This document shows positions 7,287 to 16,871 of a DNA stretch of 64,000 nt, one piece after another. The DNA is from Cyanobium sp. WAJ14-Wanaka (GTDB lineage Bacteria > Cyanobacteriota > Cyanobacteriia > PCC-6307 > Cyanobiaceae). The position numbers and the translations under genes were made by a program. Position 1 is the first letter of the stretch; every line of letters begins with the position of its first letter. The stretch spans positions 124,001 to 188,000 of the forward strand of contig NZ_JAGQAZ010000003.1 of assembly GCF_024345375.1 (NCBI RefSeq), in the 5' to 3' direction. The notes under the pieces are model-generated. The model made no database searches, was not told the DNA's origin, and saw only the letters and a program-made list of their open reading frames with translations.

Positions 7287-8299
7287 CGCTGGCCTGGGAA
7301 TGGCTGCCGTTCTAGCCAAGGCTGCACCAAAGACCGGGCCTCCCCCAGGGCCTGGGGCCACAGCTCGGCATCGGCGAGCAGGCCCTGGCCCCGCTCCTGG
7401 GCGGCCAGTAGCCAGGGTTGGAGCAGGCGGCGCGCCACCCCGCCAAAGGCCACTCCAGCCACAAAGGGGGCGAGTTTTGGCCTTAGCTGGAGCTGCACCA
7501 GGGTTTGGCCATTGGTACCGCCCGCCAGTTGCAGGGGGCCCGGCGGGGCCAGGGGTAGGCGTGCGGCCAGCAACTTCACTGCGGCATGGGCCATGCCACC
7601 CCCCACATCACCGCTCATCGGCCGGCCATCCAACTGCCAAAGCGGCGCCAAGCCGAGATCGCGCAGCAGGCGATAACGCTGCCAAAGCTCCGCAGGCTGC
7701 ACATCGATGGCCGCACTCACCGCCAGACGCCCCAAGCTGATGCCACTGGCAACCACCTGGCCAAGGCGCTCGGCAAAAGCATCTAGCCGGCCCGGCTGGG
7801 TATGGATCTCAACCGCATCGGGCCGGATCGAGGCCAGCAGGGGGGGCACGGCAGCCGGTGCCAGCACCTGGGAGTGCTCCCCAATCAGGCCATGGGGGCA
7901 GGCCGGCAGGCAGCGGCCACAGCCATAGCAACGCTCGGCCAGCACGCCCATTGAGCCGGTAGCCGCCTGGCCAATCGCCAGGGCCGGGCAGACCCTTTCA
8001 CAGGGCCTGGGGCAGCCGGTTGGGCAGCGCCCGGGATCAAACCAGGCCTTGCGGAAGTGGGGATCAGCCCCATCACTGAGGCTCACCATCAGCCAGGGCC
8101 TGGTTGCACCGCGCGCCTGTGCCCAGGCGATTCCCCTTTCGATCGCCGCCGCCACGGCCAGATCAGCCGCGCCGTCGATGCAATGCACGCCTGCAAGTGC
8201 ATAGATGCCGCAGAGATCCTCAATCGCGGCCAAATCCTGGTTGCTCGCCCCACAGATCAACTTGACCCAACGCCCCTGGGCCAGGGCCTGCTCAGCCAC
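7280..8299 (-). CDS. ldpA: LdpA, iron-sulfur protein of circadian light input
   Basis: The GTG at 8297-8299 (or the TTG at 8300-8302) gives about 339 residues, close to the family length of about 350. There is no nearby ATG that fits. The N-terminal GRWVKLICGASNQDL and CIDGAADLAVAAA match LdpA. Two cysteine clusters are present: CPTGCPRPCERVCP and CYGCGRCLPACP, the latter a classical 4Fe-4S ferredoxin motif. In Synechococcus elongatus, LdpA tunes clock period to light and senses cellular redox state linked to the plastoquinone pool. It starts 8 bp after the ndhN stop and its own stop overlaps the ycf45 start. Confidence 0.88.
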   Translation of the reverse strand: MAEQALAQGRWVKLICGASNQDLAAIEDLCGIYALAGVHCIDGAADLAVAAAIERGIAWAQARGATRPWLMVSLSDGADPHFRKAWFDPGRCPTGCPRPCERVCPALAIGQAATGSMGVLAERCYGCGRCLPACPHGLIGEHSQVLAPAAVPPLLASIRPDAVEIHTQPGRLDAFAERLGQVVASGISLGRLAVSAAIDVQPAELWQRYRLLRDLGLAPLWQLDGRPMSGDVGGGMAHAAVKLLAARLPLAPPGPLQLAGGTNGQTLVQLQLRPKLAPFVAGVAFGGVARRLLQPWLLAAQERGQGLLADAELWPQALGEARSLVQPWLERQPFPGQRC

Positions 8300-8307
8300 C
8301 AAATCCC

Positions 8308-8766
8308 TCAGACCAGAAGTTGCTCGAGGGGCTGCCAACGCAGGGAACGGGAGCCGCCCATTTCCACCACGAGCTTCAGGCGGGGCTCCCGGCGACACAG
8401 CGCCACCAGCGAACCCAACTCCGCCGTTGAGAGCACCTGGCCCTCCAAAAGCCAAAGCAGGATGGGCTGGCTGCCCTCCAGCAGGGCCCCCAACTGGGGC
8501 ATCACCATCTGCACCTCTCCGACCGCTGCTCCCCGGCCCACGCTTTGGTGACCGAGGTGAGGGGGGCGCACGCCATGGAGACCGAGGAGATAGGCCTCCG
8601 GGTCACCGAGGCCCCGGGCCGAGGCCATCTGGGCCCGGTAGCCGGCCGCCCGCAGGCGACGCATCAAGCGGGTTTCGGCACCCCCTTCAAGGGGGGCGTA
8701 CAAAGCCAGGGCGCCGGACCGCTCAAGGTCCTGGCGAAAACCGCGTCCTGAAAGCAGGAGAGGCAT
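8308..8766 (-). CDS. ndhN: NAD(P)H-quinone oxidoreductase subunit N
   Basis: A 152-residue peripheral subunit of the thylakoid NDH-1 complex, which passes electrons from ferredoxin to plastoquinone in cyclic flow and respiration. The family signatures [40 protein letters not shown] and [13 protein letters not shown] are all recognisable, as is the end segment ([19 protein letters not shown]). The length is near normal. ATG at 8764-8766. It is the first gene of a minus-strand set with ldpA and ycf45. The divergent neighbour is rplC, 477 bp away. Confidence 0.92.
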   Translation of the reverse strand: MPLLLSGRGFRQDLERSGALALYAPLEGGAETRLMRRLRAAGYRAQMASARGLGDPEAYLLGLHGVRPPHLGHQSVGRGAAVGEVQMVMPQLGALLEGSQPILLWLLEGQVLSTAELGSLVALCRREPRLKLVVEMGGSRSLRWQPLEQLLV

Positions 8767-9243
8767 TACAAGCAGTCGCGGAGCTGGGCGCCATTCTGAC
8801 AGCCAACTTCTCCAGTGCAGGGCAGACCGTGGGGTATGTTGGCCAACTGTGCTACTAATTTGTGCCCGTCCGCTAGCCGGGCCTCCAAATCACTGCACAA
8901 GGTCACCAGTGGTGGTGACCTACCTAGGCCAGTACGGAAAAAGCCGTTTGCTGTGTAAACAGCATTTCTGCAAAACCGTCGGGAAACTGCCAGAACGCAC
9001 CCAATCCACTGCGATTGGGCCCGGTTCAGACAAGTCCCAGCCCGCTGATCAGAGCCCTGATCTGTCTCGCTAGCCCCTTGGTTATCGCCCCAGTTGTTGC
9101 CCGAGGCTCCGCCTTGGCCAATTGAGGCGTCCCCTTCGAGCTCTAGCCCCACAGTTCAAACGGCCCGATTCAGCTTTCATCGGCCCCACCTTTGCCTCTT
9201 GGCATGGATGGTCGATGGTCCAGCTGGCGTTGTACCTCTTCCT
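8767..9243. other. Divergent regulatory region between ndhN and the ribosomal cluster
   Basis: No credible gene is seen in these 477 bases; short open frames here have no family resemblance. The region must hold the promoter of ndhN-ldpA-ycf45 on one strand and of the rplC-led cluster on the other. It contains one strong inverted repeat (8900-8921). Base composition is lower in GC around 8930-8990 than in the flanking genes. Confidence 0.6.
8900..8921. repeat. 22-bp inverted repeat in the ndhN/rplC divergent region
   Basis: aggtcacca-gtgg-tggtgacct has perfect 9-base arms and a 4-base centre. There is no T run on either side, so it is not a typical terminator. Its place between divergent genes suits an operator or an RNA hairpin in a 5' leader; which of these is not determined. 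Confidence 0.6.
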
Positions 9244-9891
9244 ATGTCTATCGGCATTCTTGGGAAGAAATTGGGCATGTCCCAATTCTTCGACGACGAG
9301 GGCAGATCCATCCCGGTCACATTGATCGAGGCCGGTCCCTGCCGCATCACCCAACTCAAATCCACCAGCACCGACGGCTACGCCGCCGTGCAACTTGGTT
9401 TTGGCGACGTTCGCGAAAAGCTCGTGAACAAGCCCGCCAAGGGGCACCTGGCCAAGTCAGGCTCTGAAGTGCTGCGTCACCTGAAGGAATATCGGGTCGA
9501 CAACGTGGATGGCCTGGAGCTGGGTGCCTCCATCACCGTGTCTGCCTTTGAGGCTGGCCAGAAGGTCGACGTGAGTGGCGACACCATGGGTCGCGGCTTC
9601 GCCGGTCTGCAAAAGCGCCACGGCTTCAGCCGCGGCCCCATGACCCACGGTTCCAAAAACCACCGCGAACCCGGATCGATCGGCGCAGGCACCACCCCTG
9701 GCCGCGTCTATCCCGGCAAGCGCATGGCTGGTCGCTACGGCGGCAAGCAAATCACCACCCGGGGCCTCGTGATCCTGAAAGTGGACACCGTGCACAATCT
9801 GCTGGTGGTTAAAGGTTCAGTGCCCGGCAAGCCCGGCGCCCTGCTGAACATCCGCCCGGCGAACCGGGTGGGCGCCAAAGCTGGGAACTGA
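9244..9891 (+). CDS. rplC: 50S ribosomal protein L3
   Basis: 215 residues from ATG 9244 ([20 protein letters not shown]), binding 23S rRNA near the peptidyl transferase centre and starting subunit assembly. The hallmark loop [18 protein letters not shown] is present. A longer frame back to 9094 exists, but its translation is not L3-like. It leads the cluster here because rpsJ, which precedes it in many bacteria, lies at 53416 after tuf. rplD follows after 11 bp. Confidence 0.98.
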   Translation: MSIGILGKKLGMSQFFDDEGRSIPVTLIEAGPCRITQLKSTSTDGYAAVQLGFGDVREKLVNKPAKGHLAKSGSEVLRHLKEYRVDNVDGLELGASITVSAFEAGQKVDVSGDTMGRGFAGLQKRHGFSRGPMTHGSKNHREPGSIGAGTTPGRVYPGKRMAGRYGGKQITTRGLVILKVDTVHNLLVVKGSVPGKPGALLNIRPANRVGAKAGN

Positions 9892-9902
9892 GGAAAACAC
9901 CT

Positions 9903-10538
9903 ATGGCTAACTGTGTAATCCGCGACTGGCAGGGCAAAGAAGCCGGCAAGGCTGCCCTCGACCTCAAGGTCGCCAAAGAAACGTCTGCCCACGACCTGGT
10001 GCACCGCGCCGTCGTGCGTCAGCTGGCCCACGCCCGCCAGGGCACGGCCAGCACCCTGACCCGTGCCGAAGTGGCCGGTGGTGGCCGCAAGCCCTACAAA
10101 CAGAAGGGCACCGGTCGGGCTCGCCAGGGCTCGATCCGCACCCCGCTCCGCCCAGGCGGTGGCGTGGTGTTCGGGCCCAAACCCCGCAGCTACAACCTGG
10201 CGATGAACCGCAAGGAACGTCGTTCGGCCCTGCGCACCGCCCTGATGAGCCGCATCGGCGACATCACCGTGGTCAAGGGCTTTGGAGCTGGGATTGAAAC
10301 CCCCAAAACCAAGGAAATCACCGCCGCCCTCCAGCGTTTAGGCATTGATGCCGGCGCCAAGGTGCTGGTGGTGCTCGATGGCGCCTCCGATGCGATTCGT
10401 CGCTCGGTCCGCAACCTCGAAAAGGTCAAGTTGATCGCCGCCGATCAACTCAACGTGTTCGACCTTCTCAACGCCAACAAGTTGGTGCTGAGCGAAGAAG
10501 CACTCACGAAGATCCAGGAGGTCTACGGAGATGACTGA
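9903..10538 (+). CDS. rplD: 50S ribosomal protein L4
   Basis: 211 residues, lining the nascent-chain exit tunnel. The basic tunnel loop [15 protein letters not shown] and the following [13 protein letters not shown] are intact. Its end overlaps the start of rplW by 8 bp, implying coupled translation. In Escherichia coli L4 represses its own operon; whether that operates here cannot be seen from the sequence. Confidence 0.98.
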   Translation: MANCVIRDWQGKEAGKAALDLKVAKETSAHDLVHRAVVRQLAHARQGTASTLTRAEVAGGGRKPYKQKGTGRARQGSIRTPLRPGGGVVFGPKPRSYNLAMNRKERRSALRTALMSRIGDITVVKGFGAGIETPKTKEITAALQRLGIDAGAKVLVVLDGASDAIRRSVRNLEKVKLIAADQLNVFDLLNANKLVLSEEALTKIQEVYGDD

Positions 10539-10833
10539 ACGTTTTGCAGGTCGGCTCGCGGATGTGATCCGCCGGCCGCTGATCACCGAGAAGGCCACCC
10601 GCGCCCTCGAGCTCAACCAGTACACCTTTGAGGTGGATCACCGGGCTGCCAAGCCCGACATCAAGGCCGCCGTTGAACAGCTGTTCGACGTCCGCGTGGT
10701 GGGTGTGAGCACCATGAACCCCCCGCGCCGTTCGCGCCGCGTGGGCCGCTTCGCCGGCAAACGCGCCCAGGTGAAGAAAGCAGTGGTGCGCCTGGCCGAG
10801 GGCAACGCCATCCAGCTATTCCCTGAGTCCTGA
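10531..10833 (+). CDS. rplW: 50S ribosomal protein L23
   Basis: 100 residues at the tunnel exit, docking site for trigger factor and [16 protein letters not shown] near the start and the [18 protein letters not shown] end match the family. ATG 10531 lies inside the end of rplD. A 15-bp spacer leads to rplB. Confidence 0.97.
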   Translation: MTERFAGRLADVIRRPLITEKATRALELNQYTFEVDHRAAKPDIKAAVEQLFDVRVVGVSTMNPPRRSRRVGRFAGKRAQVKKAVVRLAEGNAIQLFPES

Positions 10834-10848
10834 GGCGTCTGAAAAACC

Positions 10849-11712
10849 ATGGCAATCCGTAACTACCGCCCCATCACCCCCGGCACACGCACCCGCGTCG
10901 CCAGTGACTTCTCTGAGGTCACCGGCCGCGGTCGCGAGCGGGGCCTGGTGGTGGCCAAACACCGCAGCAAGGGCCGCAACAACCGCGGCGTGATCACCTG
11001 CCGCCACCGCGGCGGTGGCCACAAGCGCCTGTATCGCATCGTCGACTTCCGTCGCGACAAAGTCGGCGTGGTGGCCAAGGTGGCCGCCATCCACTACGAC
11101 CCCCATCGCAACGCCCGCCTGGCCCTGCTCTTCTACACCGATGGTGAGAAGCGCTACATCCTGGCTCCGGCAGGCATTGAGATCGGTCAACAGTTGGTGT
11201 CGGGCCCCGATTCCCCGATCGAAACCGGCAACGCCCTGCCCCTTTCGGCCATCCCCCTCGGCTCGAGCGTTCACAACGTGGAGCTCTACGCCGGCAGGGG
11301 TGGCCAAATGGTGCGCACCGCTGGTGCCAGCGCCCAGGTGATGGCAAAAGAGGGCGATTACGTCGCCCTCAAGCTGCCCTCCACCGAGGTGCGTCTGGTC
11401 CGCCGTGAGTGCTACGCCACCATCGGCGAAGTGGGCAACGCCGAGGTGCGCAACACCAGCCTCGGCAAAGCTGGCCGCAAGCGCTGGCTGGGTCGCCGTC
11501 CGGAAGTCCGCGGCAGCGTCATGAACCCTTGCGATCACCCCCACGGTGGTGGCGAAGGTCGCGCTCCGATCGGCCGGTCCGGCCCTGTGACACCCTGGGG
11601 CAAACCGGCCCTAGGCCTCAAAACCCGTAAGCGGAACAAACCCAGCAATCGGTTTGTGCTCCGGAAACGTCGCCGCACCTCCAAGCGGAGCCGTGGCGGA
11701 CGCGATTCCTGA
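10849..11712 (+). CDS. rplB: 50S ribosomal protein L2
   Basis: 287 residues, a major 23S rRNA binder needed for subunit association and peptidyl transfer. The catalytic-region signature [15 protein letters not shown] with its conserved His is present, followed by the basic C-terminal tail. It is slightly longer than the E. coli protein, as usual in cyanobacteria. It is followed by a 35-bp spacer before rpsS. Confidence 0.98.
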   Translation: MAIRNYRPITPGTRTRVASDFSEVTGRGRERGLVVAKHRSKGRNNRGVITCRHRGGGHKRLYRIVDFRRDKVGVVAKVAAIHYDPHRNARLALLFYTDGEKRYILAPAGIEIGQQLVSGPDSPIETGNALPLSAIPLGSSVHNVELYAGRGGQMVRTAGASAQVMAKEGDYVALKLPSTEVRLVRRECYATIGEVGNAEVRNTSLGKAGRKRWLGRRPEVRGSVMNPCDHPHGGGEGRAPIGRSGPVTPWGKPALGLKTRKRNKPSNRFVLRKRRRTSKRSRGGRDS

Positions 11713-11747
11713 TGAACCACACCGCTTTGCTTTCTGCTTAAACCGCC

Positions 11748-12023
11748 ATGGGACGTTCACTCAAAAAAGGTCCGTTTGTTGCCGACAGCCTGCTTCGCAA
11801 GCTGGAGAGACAAAACGCCGCCGACGACAAGTCCGTGATCAAAACCTGGTCACGTGCTTCCACCATCCTGCCGATGATGATTGGCCACACGATTGCCGTG
11901 CACAACGGCAAATCCCATGTGCCGGTCTACGTGACAGAACAAATGGTGGGCCACAAGCTCGGGGAATTCGCCCCCACCCGCACCTTCCGGGGCCACATCA
12001 AGGACAAGAAAGGAGGTCGCTGA
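11748..12023 (+). CDS. rpsS: 30S ribosomal protein S19
   Basis: 91 residues, in the 30S head with S13. [15 protein letters not shown] at the start and [17 protein letters not shown] in the middle identify it. Its last codons contain aaaggaggtc, a strong Shine-Dalgarno sequence for rplV, whose ATG follows 4 bp after the stop. Such strong sites are not obvious before most genes of this cluster. Confidence 0.97.
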   Translation: MGRSLKKGPFVADSLLRKLERQNAADDKSVIKTWSRASTILPMMIGHTIAVHNGKSHVPVYVTEQMVGHKLGEFAPTRTFRGHIKDKKGGR

Positions 12024-12027
12024 CGCT

Positions 12028-12381
12028 ATGGCAAACACATCAACCAACCAAGCCCTCGCCCACGGCCGCTTCATCCGCGGTTCCGTGTCCAAAGTGCGGA
12101 GGGTTCTCGACCAGATCCGCGGCCGCACCTATCGCGAGGCGCTGATCATGCTCGAGTTCATGCCTTACCGCTCCACCGGCCCCATCACCAAGGTGTTGCG
12201 GTCGGCCGTGGCTAACGCAGAACACAACATGGGCCTTGACCCATCAACCCTGGTCATCAGCCAGGCGATCGCCGACATGGGTCCGTCCCTGAAGCGTTTT
12301 CGCCCCCGCGCCCAGGGTCGCGCCTACGCGATCAAGAAACAGACCTGCCACATCAGCATTGCTGTGGCTCCTTCCGCCTGA
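12028..12381 (+). CDS. rplV: 50S ribosomal protein L22
   Basis: 117 residues; its extended beta-hairpin lines the exit tunnel. [17 protein letters not shown] and the C-terminal [19 protein letters not shown] are conserved. Translation is probably coupled to rpsS through the Shine-Dalgarno sequence within rpsS. 19 bp precede rpsC. Confidence 0.97.
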   Translation: MANTSTNQALAHGRFIRGSVSKVRRVLDQIRGRTYREALIMLEFMPYRSTGPITKVLRSAVANAEHNMGLDPSTLVISQAIADMGPSLKRFRPRAQGRAYAIKKQTCHISIAVAPSA

Positions 12382-12400
12382 CCCCCGAGGACACCGACTG

Positions 12401-13129
12401 ATGGGACACAAGATCCATCCAACCGGCCTGCGCCTGGGGATCACCCAGGAACACCGCTCGCGTTGGTACGCCCCCAGCAAGACCTATCCGACCCTCCTCC
12501 AGGAGGACGACCGGATTCGTAAGTTCGTACACAAGAAGTACGGCGCCGCAGGCATCAGCGATGTGCTGATTGCCCGCAAGGCCGACCAATTGGAAGTCGA
12601 ACTCAAAACCGCTCGCCCCGGCGTGCTCGTTGGCCGTCAGGGCAGCGGCATTGAGGAGCTGCGCACCGGCATCCAAAAAACCCTCGGTGATGCGACCCGC
12701 CAGGTGCGCATCAACGTGGTGGAAGTGGAGCGGGTAGATGCCGACGCCTTCCTGCTGGCCGAATACATCGCCCAGCAACTGGAAAAGCGCGTGGCATTCC
12801 GTCGCGTGATGCGGATGACCGTGCAGCGGGCCCAACGGGCCGGCGTGCTCGGCCTAAAGATCCAGGTGAGCGGCCGCCTTAACGGCGCCGAAATCGCCCG
12901 GACCGAATGGACTCGCGAAGGTCGTGTGCCCCTGCACACCCTCCGCGCCGACATCGACTACGCCACCAAGCTGGCCAGCACCACCTATGGGGTGTTGGGC
13001 ATCAAGGTGTGGGTGTTCAAAGGCGAGGTTCTTCCTGGCCAAAAAGAGCAGCTGCCCGTGGGTGCAGCTCCCCGTCGGCGGACCAGCCGGCAGCCCCAAC
13101 AGTTCGAAGACCGCTCCAATAAGGAGTGA
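12401..13129 (+). CDS. rpsC: 30S ribosomal protein S3
   Basis: 242 residues from ATG 12401 ([15 protein letters not shown]); the frame is open upstream into rplV but those codons belong to rplV in another frame. The KH RNA-binding loop [14 protein letters not shown] is present. S3 lines the mRNA entry channel. The tail ([17 protein letters not shown]) is basic and longer than the minimal family end. Confidence 0.97.
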   Translation: MGHKIHPTGLRLGITQEHRSRWYAPSKTYPTLLQEDDRIRKFVHKKYGAAGISDVLIARKADQLEVELKTARPGVLVGRQGSGIEELRTGIQKTLGDATRQVRINVVEVERVDADAFLLAEYIAQQLEKRVAFRRVMRMTVQRAQRAGVLGLKIQVSGRLNGAEIARTEWTREGRVPLHTLRADIDYATKLASTTYGVLGIKVWVFKGEVLPGQKEQLPVGAAPRRRTSRQPQQFEDRSNKE

Positions 13130-13144
13130 TCAGGAAGCCGAATC

Positions 13145-13612
13145 ATGCTGAGTCCTAGACGCGTCAAATTCCGCAAGCAACAGCGAGGCCGCATGCGCGG
13201 TGTCGCTACTCGCGGAAACACCATTGCCTTCGGGGAATTTGCCCTGCAGGCCCAAGAGTGCGGGTGGATCACCTCCCGCCAAATCGAAGCGAGCCGGCGG
13301 GCCATGACCCGCTACGTCAAGCGGGGGGGGCAAATCTGGATACGGATTTTCCCCGACAAGCCCGTCACGATGCGCCCCGCCGAAACCCGCATGGGTTCCG
13401 GCAAGGGCAACCCAGAGTTCTGGGTGGCCGTGATCAAGCCAGGTCGCATCCTGTTCGAGATAGGGGGTCCCGACATCACCCCCGAAATCGCCAAGGAAGC
13501 CATGCGCCTGGCCCAATACAAGCTGCCTTTAAAGACCAAGTTCCTCACCCTGGCTGACCAGGAAGCGGAAGCTCTGGCCACCTCTGGCAAACCCGCCGCA
13601 GTGGAGTCCTGA
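13145..13612 (+). CDS. rplP: 50S ribosomal protein L16
   Basis: 155 residues, contacting tRNA elbows near the A site. [17 protein letters not shown] and [15 protein letters not shown] match the family. The C-terminal 15 or so residues ([17 protein letters not shown]) are a low-complexity extension. A run of eight G bases at 13323-13330 encodes RGG without changing frame. rpmC starts 2 bp after the stop. Confidence 0.97.
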   Translation: MLSPRRVKFRKQQRGRMRGVATRGNTIAFGEFALQAQECGWITSRQIEASRRAMTRYVKRGGQIWIRIFPDKPVTMRPAETRMGSGKGNPEFWVAVIKPGRILFEIGGPDITPEIAKEAMRLAQYKLPLKTKFLTLADQEAEALATSGKPAAVES

Positions 13613-13614
13613 CC

Positions 13615-13839
13615 ATGGCCCGACCCAACATCACCGAGGTTCGCAAGCTCTCGGGCGAAGAGATCAACGAACAGATCAATGCCACCCGGCGTGAACTGTT
13701 CACTCTGCGCTTCGAGCAAGCCACCCGCAGGCTCGAAAAGCCCCACCGTTTCAAGGAAGCTCGCATCAAGCTGGCCCATCTGATGACGGTTCAGCAGGAG
13801 CAGAAACGCTCCGCCGCCACTGCTGACTCCCCCTCCTGA
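13615..13839 (+). CDS. rpmC: 50S ribosomal protein L29
   Basis: 74 residues, a small helical protein beside L23 at the tunnel exit. [18 protein letters not shown] and [16 protein letters not shown] are typical. It follows rplP by 2 bp and is probably translated by coupling. The last residues ([12 protein letters not shown]) are variable tail. Confidence 0.95.
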   Translation: MARPNITEVRKLSGEEINEQINATRRELFTLRFEQATRRLEKPHRFKEARIKLAHLMTVQQEQKRSAATADSPS

Positions 13840-13857
13840 TTCCCCCCCCTAATTCCC

Positions 13858-14109
13858 ATGGCAACCAAGGAAAGGGTCGGCACCGTCGTCAGCGACAAGA
13901 TGGACAAAACGGTGGTGGTGGCGGTCGAAAACCGCTTCCCCCACCCCATCTATCAAAAGACGGTCAGCCGGACCACCCGTTACAAAGCCCACGACGAGGC
14001 AAACAACTGCCGCGTCGGCGACCGGGTTCGCATCACTGAGACCCGACCGCTCAGCCGCACTAAGCGCTGGACTGTGGCCGAGGTTCTCAACAGCACCAAC
14101 GCCGGTTGA
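13858..14109 (+). CDS. rpsQ: 30S ribosomal protein S17
   Basis: 83 residues, an OB-fold primary 16S rRNA binder. [15 protein letters not shown] and the later [13 protein letters not shown] motif identify it. 18 bp after rpmC and 13 bp before rplN. Confidence 0.97.
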   Translation: MATKERVGTVVSDKMDKTVVVAVENRFPHPIYQKTVSRTTRYKAHDEANNCRVGDRVRITETRPLSRTKRWTVAEVLNSTNAG

Positions 14110-14122
14110 GGAGAGCACCCCA

Positions 14123-14488
14123 ATGATTCAACAAGAGACCTACCTGAACGTCGCTGACAACAGTGGCGCCAAGCGCATCCAGTGCATCCGGGTGCTCGGT
14201 ACCAATCGGCGCTACGCCCACGTGGGCGACGTAATCGTGGCTGCCGTCAAGGACGCCATGCCCAACATGGGCGTCAAGAAATCGGATGTGGTCAAAGCCG
14301 TGGTGGTCCGCACCAAGGCGACCCTGCGCCGGGAAACCGGCAACTCGATTCGCTTCGACGACAACGCTGCCGTGATCCTTGGTGGCGACAACAACCCCAA
14401 GGGCACCAGGGTTTTCGGCCCTGTGGCCCGGGAACTGCGCGAACGCAATTTCACCAAGATTGTGTCGCTCGCCCCGGAGGTGATCTGA
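14123..14488 (+). CDS. rplN: 50S ribosomal protein L14
   Basis: 121 residues, at the subunit interface with L19. [14 protein letters not shown] and the C-terminal [18 protein letters not shown] are highly conserved. A Shine-Dalgarno-like gaggagag precedes the ATG. Only one base separates it from rplX. Confidence 0.98.
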   Translation: MIQQETYLNVADNSGAKRIQCIRVLGTNRRYAHVGDVIVAAVKDAMPNMGVKKSDVVKAVVVRTKATLRRETGNSIRFDDNAAVILGGDNNPKGTRVFGPVARELRERNFTKIVSLAPEVI

Positions 14489-14489
14489 A

Positions 14490-14846
14490 ATGGCCACCGC
14501 AACCCCCAAGGCCAAGCCCCAGGTGCGCATCAAGATGCGCATCAAAAAAGGTGACACCGTCCAGGTGATTGCCGGCAAAGACAAGGGCAAAACCGGTGAA
14601 GTGATCCGCACTCTGCCGATCGAAAACCGGGTGGTTGTGCAGGGAATCAACCTGCGCACCCGCCACGTCAAGCCCACCCAGGAAGGCGAAACCGGCCGCA
14701 TCGTGACCGAGGAAGCATCCGTGCATGCCTCCAACGTGATGCTCTATTCCACGACCAAAAACGTGGCCAGCCGCGTTGAGATCACGGTCGACAAGGACGG
14801 CACCAAAAAGCGCCGCCTTAAAAAGACTGGAGAAATCCTGGATTGA
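14490..14846 (+). CDS. rplX: 50S ribosomal protein L24
   Basis: 118 residues with a KOW motif ([19 protein letters not shown]) and the following [19 protein letters not shown]24 starts assembly of the 5' domain of 23S rRNA. A 95-bp spacer, long for this cluster, separates it from rplE and holds a small GGCCC-TTT-GGGCC hairpin at 14854-14866. Confidence 0.97.
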   Translation: MATATPKAKPQVRIKMRIKKGDTVQVIAGKDKGKTGEVIRTLPIENRVVVQGINLRTRHVKPTQEGETGRIVTEEASVHASNVMLYSTTKNVASRVEITVDKDGTKKRRLKKTGEILD

Positions 14847-14941
14847 GTTGCCAGGCCCTTTGGGCCCAACTCCCACCCCACTCCTTTCCCGCCCCATCCA
14901 CTCCTTCTGACCCAGACCAGAAGCGCTTTCCCCTCCCCGTC

Positions 14942-15481
14942 ATGTCACTCAAAAAGAACTATCGGGAGAAGATCCAGCCCAAGTTGCTGAAAGATCTCAA
15001 TCTCTCCAATATTCACGAAGTCCCCAAGGTGGTGAAAATCACCGTCAACAGGGGCCTCGGTGAAGCCGCCCAAAATGCCAAGGCCCTTGAGGCCTCGATC
15101 GTGGAGCTGGCCAACATCACCGGTCAAAAGGTGATGGTGACCCGCGCCAAGAAGGCTATTGCCGCCTTCAAGATCCGCCAGGGCATGCCGATTGGCGTGG
15201 CTGTGACACTGCGCGGTGAGCGGATGTATGCGTTCCTGGAGCGCCTGATTCACCTGGCTCTGCCCCGCATCCGTGATTTTCGCGGTGTGAGCCCCAAGAG
15301 CTTTGATGGCCGCGGGAATTACACCCTGGGGATCCGCGAACAGATCATTTTCCCCGAGATCGCCTTCGACAAGATCGATGCGATCCGGGGGATGGACGTC
15401 ACCATCGTGACCAGCGCCCGTAGCGACGAAGAGGGCCGGGCCCTCCTCCGCGAGATGGGAATGCCGTTCCGCAGCAATTAG
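14942..15481 (+). CDS. rplE: 50S ribosomal protein L5
   Basis: 179 residues from ATG 14942 ([16 protein letters not shown]), binding 5S rRNA in the central protuberance. [16 protein letters not shown] and [16 protein letters not shown] match the family. The frame is open back to 14843, but that stretch lacks L5 similarity and lies in the spacer after rplX. rpsH follows after 19 bp; rpsN (S14) is absent from this position, as is common in cyanobacteria. Confidence 0.97.
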   Translation: MSLKKNYREKIQPKLLKDLNLSNIHEVPKVVKITVNRGLGEAAQNAKALEASIVELANITGQKVMVTRAKKAIAAFKIRQGMPIGVAVTLRGERMYAFLERLIHLALPRIRDFRGVSPKSFDGRGNYTLGIREQIIFPEIAFDKIDAIRGMDVTIVTSARSDEEGRALLREMGMPFRSN

Positions 15482-15500
15482 CCCTCTTCGGACCCGACCT

Positions 15501-15902
15501 ATGGCCAATCACGACCCCATTTCTGACATGCTCACCCGCATTCGCAATGCGAGTGAGAAGCGTCACGAGACCACAAAGATTCCAGCTTCACGGCAGGTGC
15601 GCAACGTTGCCAACGTGCTGCAGCAGGAGGGCTTCATTGCCGCCATCACCGAAGAAGGTGAAGGCGTCCTGAGGCACCTGGTGCTAGAGCTGAAATACAG
15701 CGGCAAACACCGCCAGCCCACCATCCGCTCAGTGCAAAGGGTTAGCAAGCCTGGCCTGCGCGTTTACAAGAACAATCGTCAGCTGCCCAAGGTTTTGGGC
15801 GGCCTCGGTGTGGCCATCATCTCCACCTCTAAAGGAGTGATGAGCGACCGCGACGCCCGCAAGCAGGGCGTCGGTGGCGAAGTGCTCTGCTACGTCTACT
15901 GA
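15501..15902 (+). CDS. rpsH: 30S ribosomal protein S8
   Basis: 133 residues, binding the central domain of 16S r[20 protein letters not shown] at the start and [16 protein letters not shown] near the end are typical. In E. coli S8 represses the spc operon by binding near the rplE start; no matching element was identified here. Confidence 0.97.
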   Translation: MANHDPISDMLTRIRNASEKRHETTKIPASRQVRNVANVLQQEGFIAAITEEGEGVLRHLVLELKYSGKHRQPTIRSVQRVSKPGLRVYKNNRQLPKVLGGLGVAIISTSKGVMSDRDARKQGVGGEVLCYVY

Positions 15903-15919
15903 TCCTGGGAATTTGATCC

Positions 15920-16459
15920 ATGTCTCGTATTGGTAAAGCACCGATTCCCCTCCCCGAAAAGGTGAGTGTCAGCCTCAATGGCCTGGCAGTCACCGTGAAG
16001 GGCCCCAAGGGTGAACTTTCTCGCACCCTCCCCGATGGGGTGCAAATCTCCCAGGACGGCAACACTCTGGTGGTGAGCCCCAGCACGGAAACCCGACGCT
16101 CCCGCGAGCGCCATGGCCTGTGCCGGACCCTCGTCGCCAACATGGTGGAAGGCGTCAGCCAGGGCTACACCAAAAAGCTCGAAATCGTTGGCGTGGGCTA
16201 CCGCGCCGCCGTGCAGGGCAAAAAACTGGTGGTGAGCGCCGGCTACAGCCACCAGGTGGAAATGCTGCCCCCCGATGGAGTCACCTTCACCGTGGAAGGC
16301 AACACCACCGTTTTTGTCTCTGGTGCCAACAAGGAACTTGTGGGCAATGAGGCCGCCAAGGTCCGCGCCATTCGTCCGCCGGAGCCCTACAAGGGCAAGG
16401 GCATCAAATACGAGGGTGAGCGCATCCTGCGCAAGGCCGGTAAGACCGGTAAGAAATGA
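15920..16459 (+). CDS. rplF: 50S ribosomal protein L6
   Basis: 179 residues, two related domains near the factor-binding site. [14 protein letters not shown] and the C-terminal [17 protein letters not shown] are conserved. 17 bp after rpsH, 32 bp before rplR. Confidence 0.98.
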   Translation: MSRIGKAPIPLPEKVSVSLNGLAVTVKGPKGELSRTLPDGVQISQDGNTLVVSPSTETRRSRERHGLCRTLVANMVEGVSQGYTKKLEIVGVGYRAAVQGKKLVVSAGYSHQVEMLPPDGVTFTVEGNTTVFVSGANKELVGNEAAKVRAIRPPEPYKGKGIKYEGERILRKAGKTGKK

Positions 16460-16491
16460 GGTCTGCCTGAGAGCCGTTACCCTGTATCCCT

Positions 16492-16857
16492 ATGTCTTCC
16501 ATTTCCCGCAAACAGCAGACCCAGAAGCGTCACCGCCGCCTGCGTCGCCTTCTCTCCGGCACTGCCCAACGTCCGCGTTTGGCCGTGTTCCGTTCCAACA
16601 ATCACATCTACGCCCAGGTCATCGACGACGCCTCCCAGAACACCCTCTGTGCAGCGTCGACCCTCGACAAAGATCTGCGCACCAGTCTTGAAACCAGTGC
16701 CACCTGCGATGCCTCCGTGGCCGTTGGTGCCTTGGTCGCCAAGCGTGCCCTGGCTAAGGGCATCCAGCAGGTGGTCTTCGATCGCGGCGGCAACCTGTAC
16801 CACGGCCGGGTGAAAGCCCTGGCTGACGCCGCCCGGGAAGCGGGCCTTCAGTTCTGA
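16492..16857 (+). CDS. rplR: 50S ribosomal protein L18
   Basis: 121 residues, binding 5S rRNA with L5. [16 protein letters not shown] and the C-terminal [20 protein letters not shown] are conserved. The N-terminus is basic. rpsE follows after 14 bp. Confidence 0.97.
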   Translation: MSSISRKQQTQKRHRRLRRLLSGTAQRPRLAVFRSNNHIYAQVIDDASQNTLCAASTLDKDLRTSLETSATCDASVAVGALVAKRALAKGIQQVVFDRGGNLYHGRVKALADAAREAGLQF

Positions 16858-16871
16858 TCCCTGCTCTCACC

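Noticed and set aside
10816-11544. A 242-codon minus-strand frame across rplB
   Set aside because: Shadow of L2 coding sequence; low-complexity Ala/Gly/His translation.
13323-13330. Run of eight G in rplP as a possible frameshift
   Set aside because: L16 reads through in one frame with conserved sequence on both sides, so there is no error or programmed shift visible.
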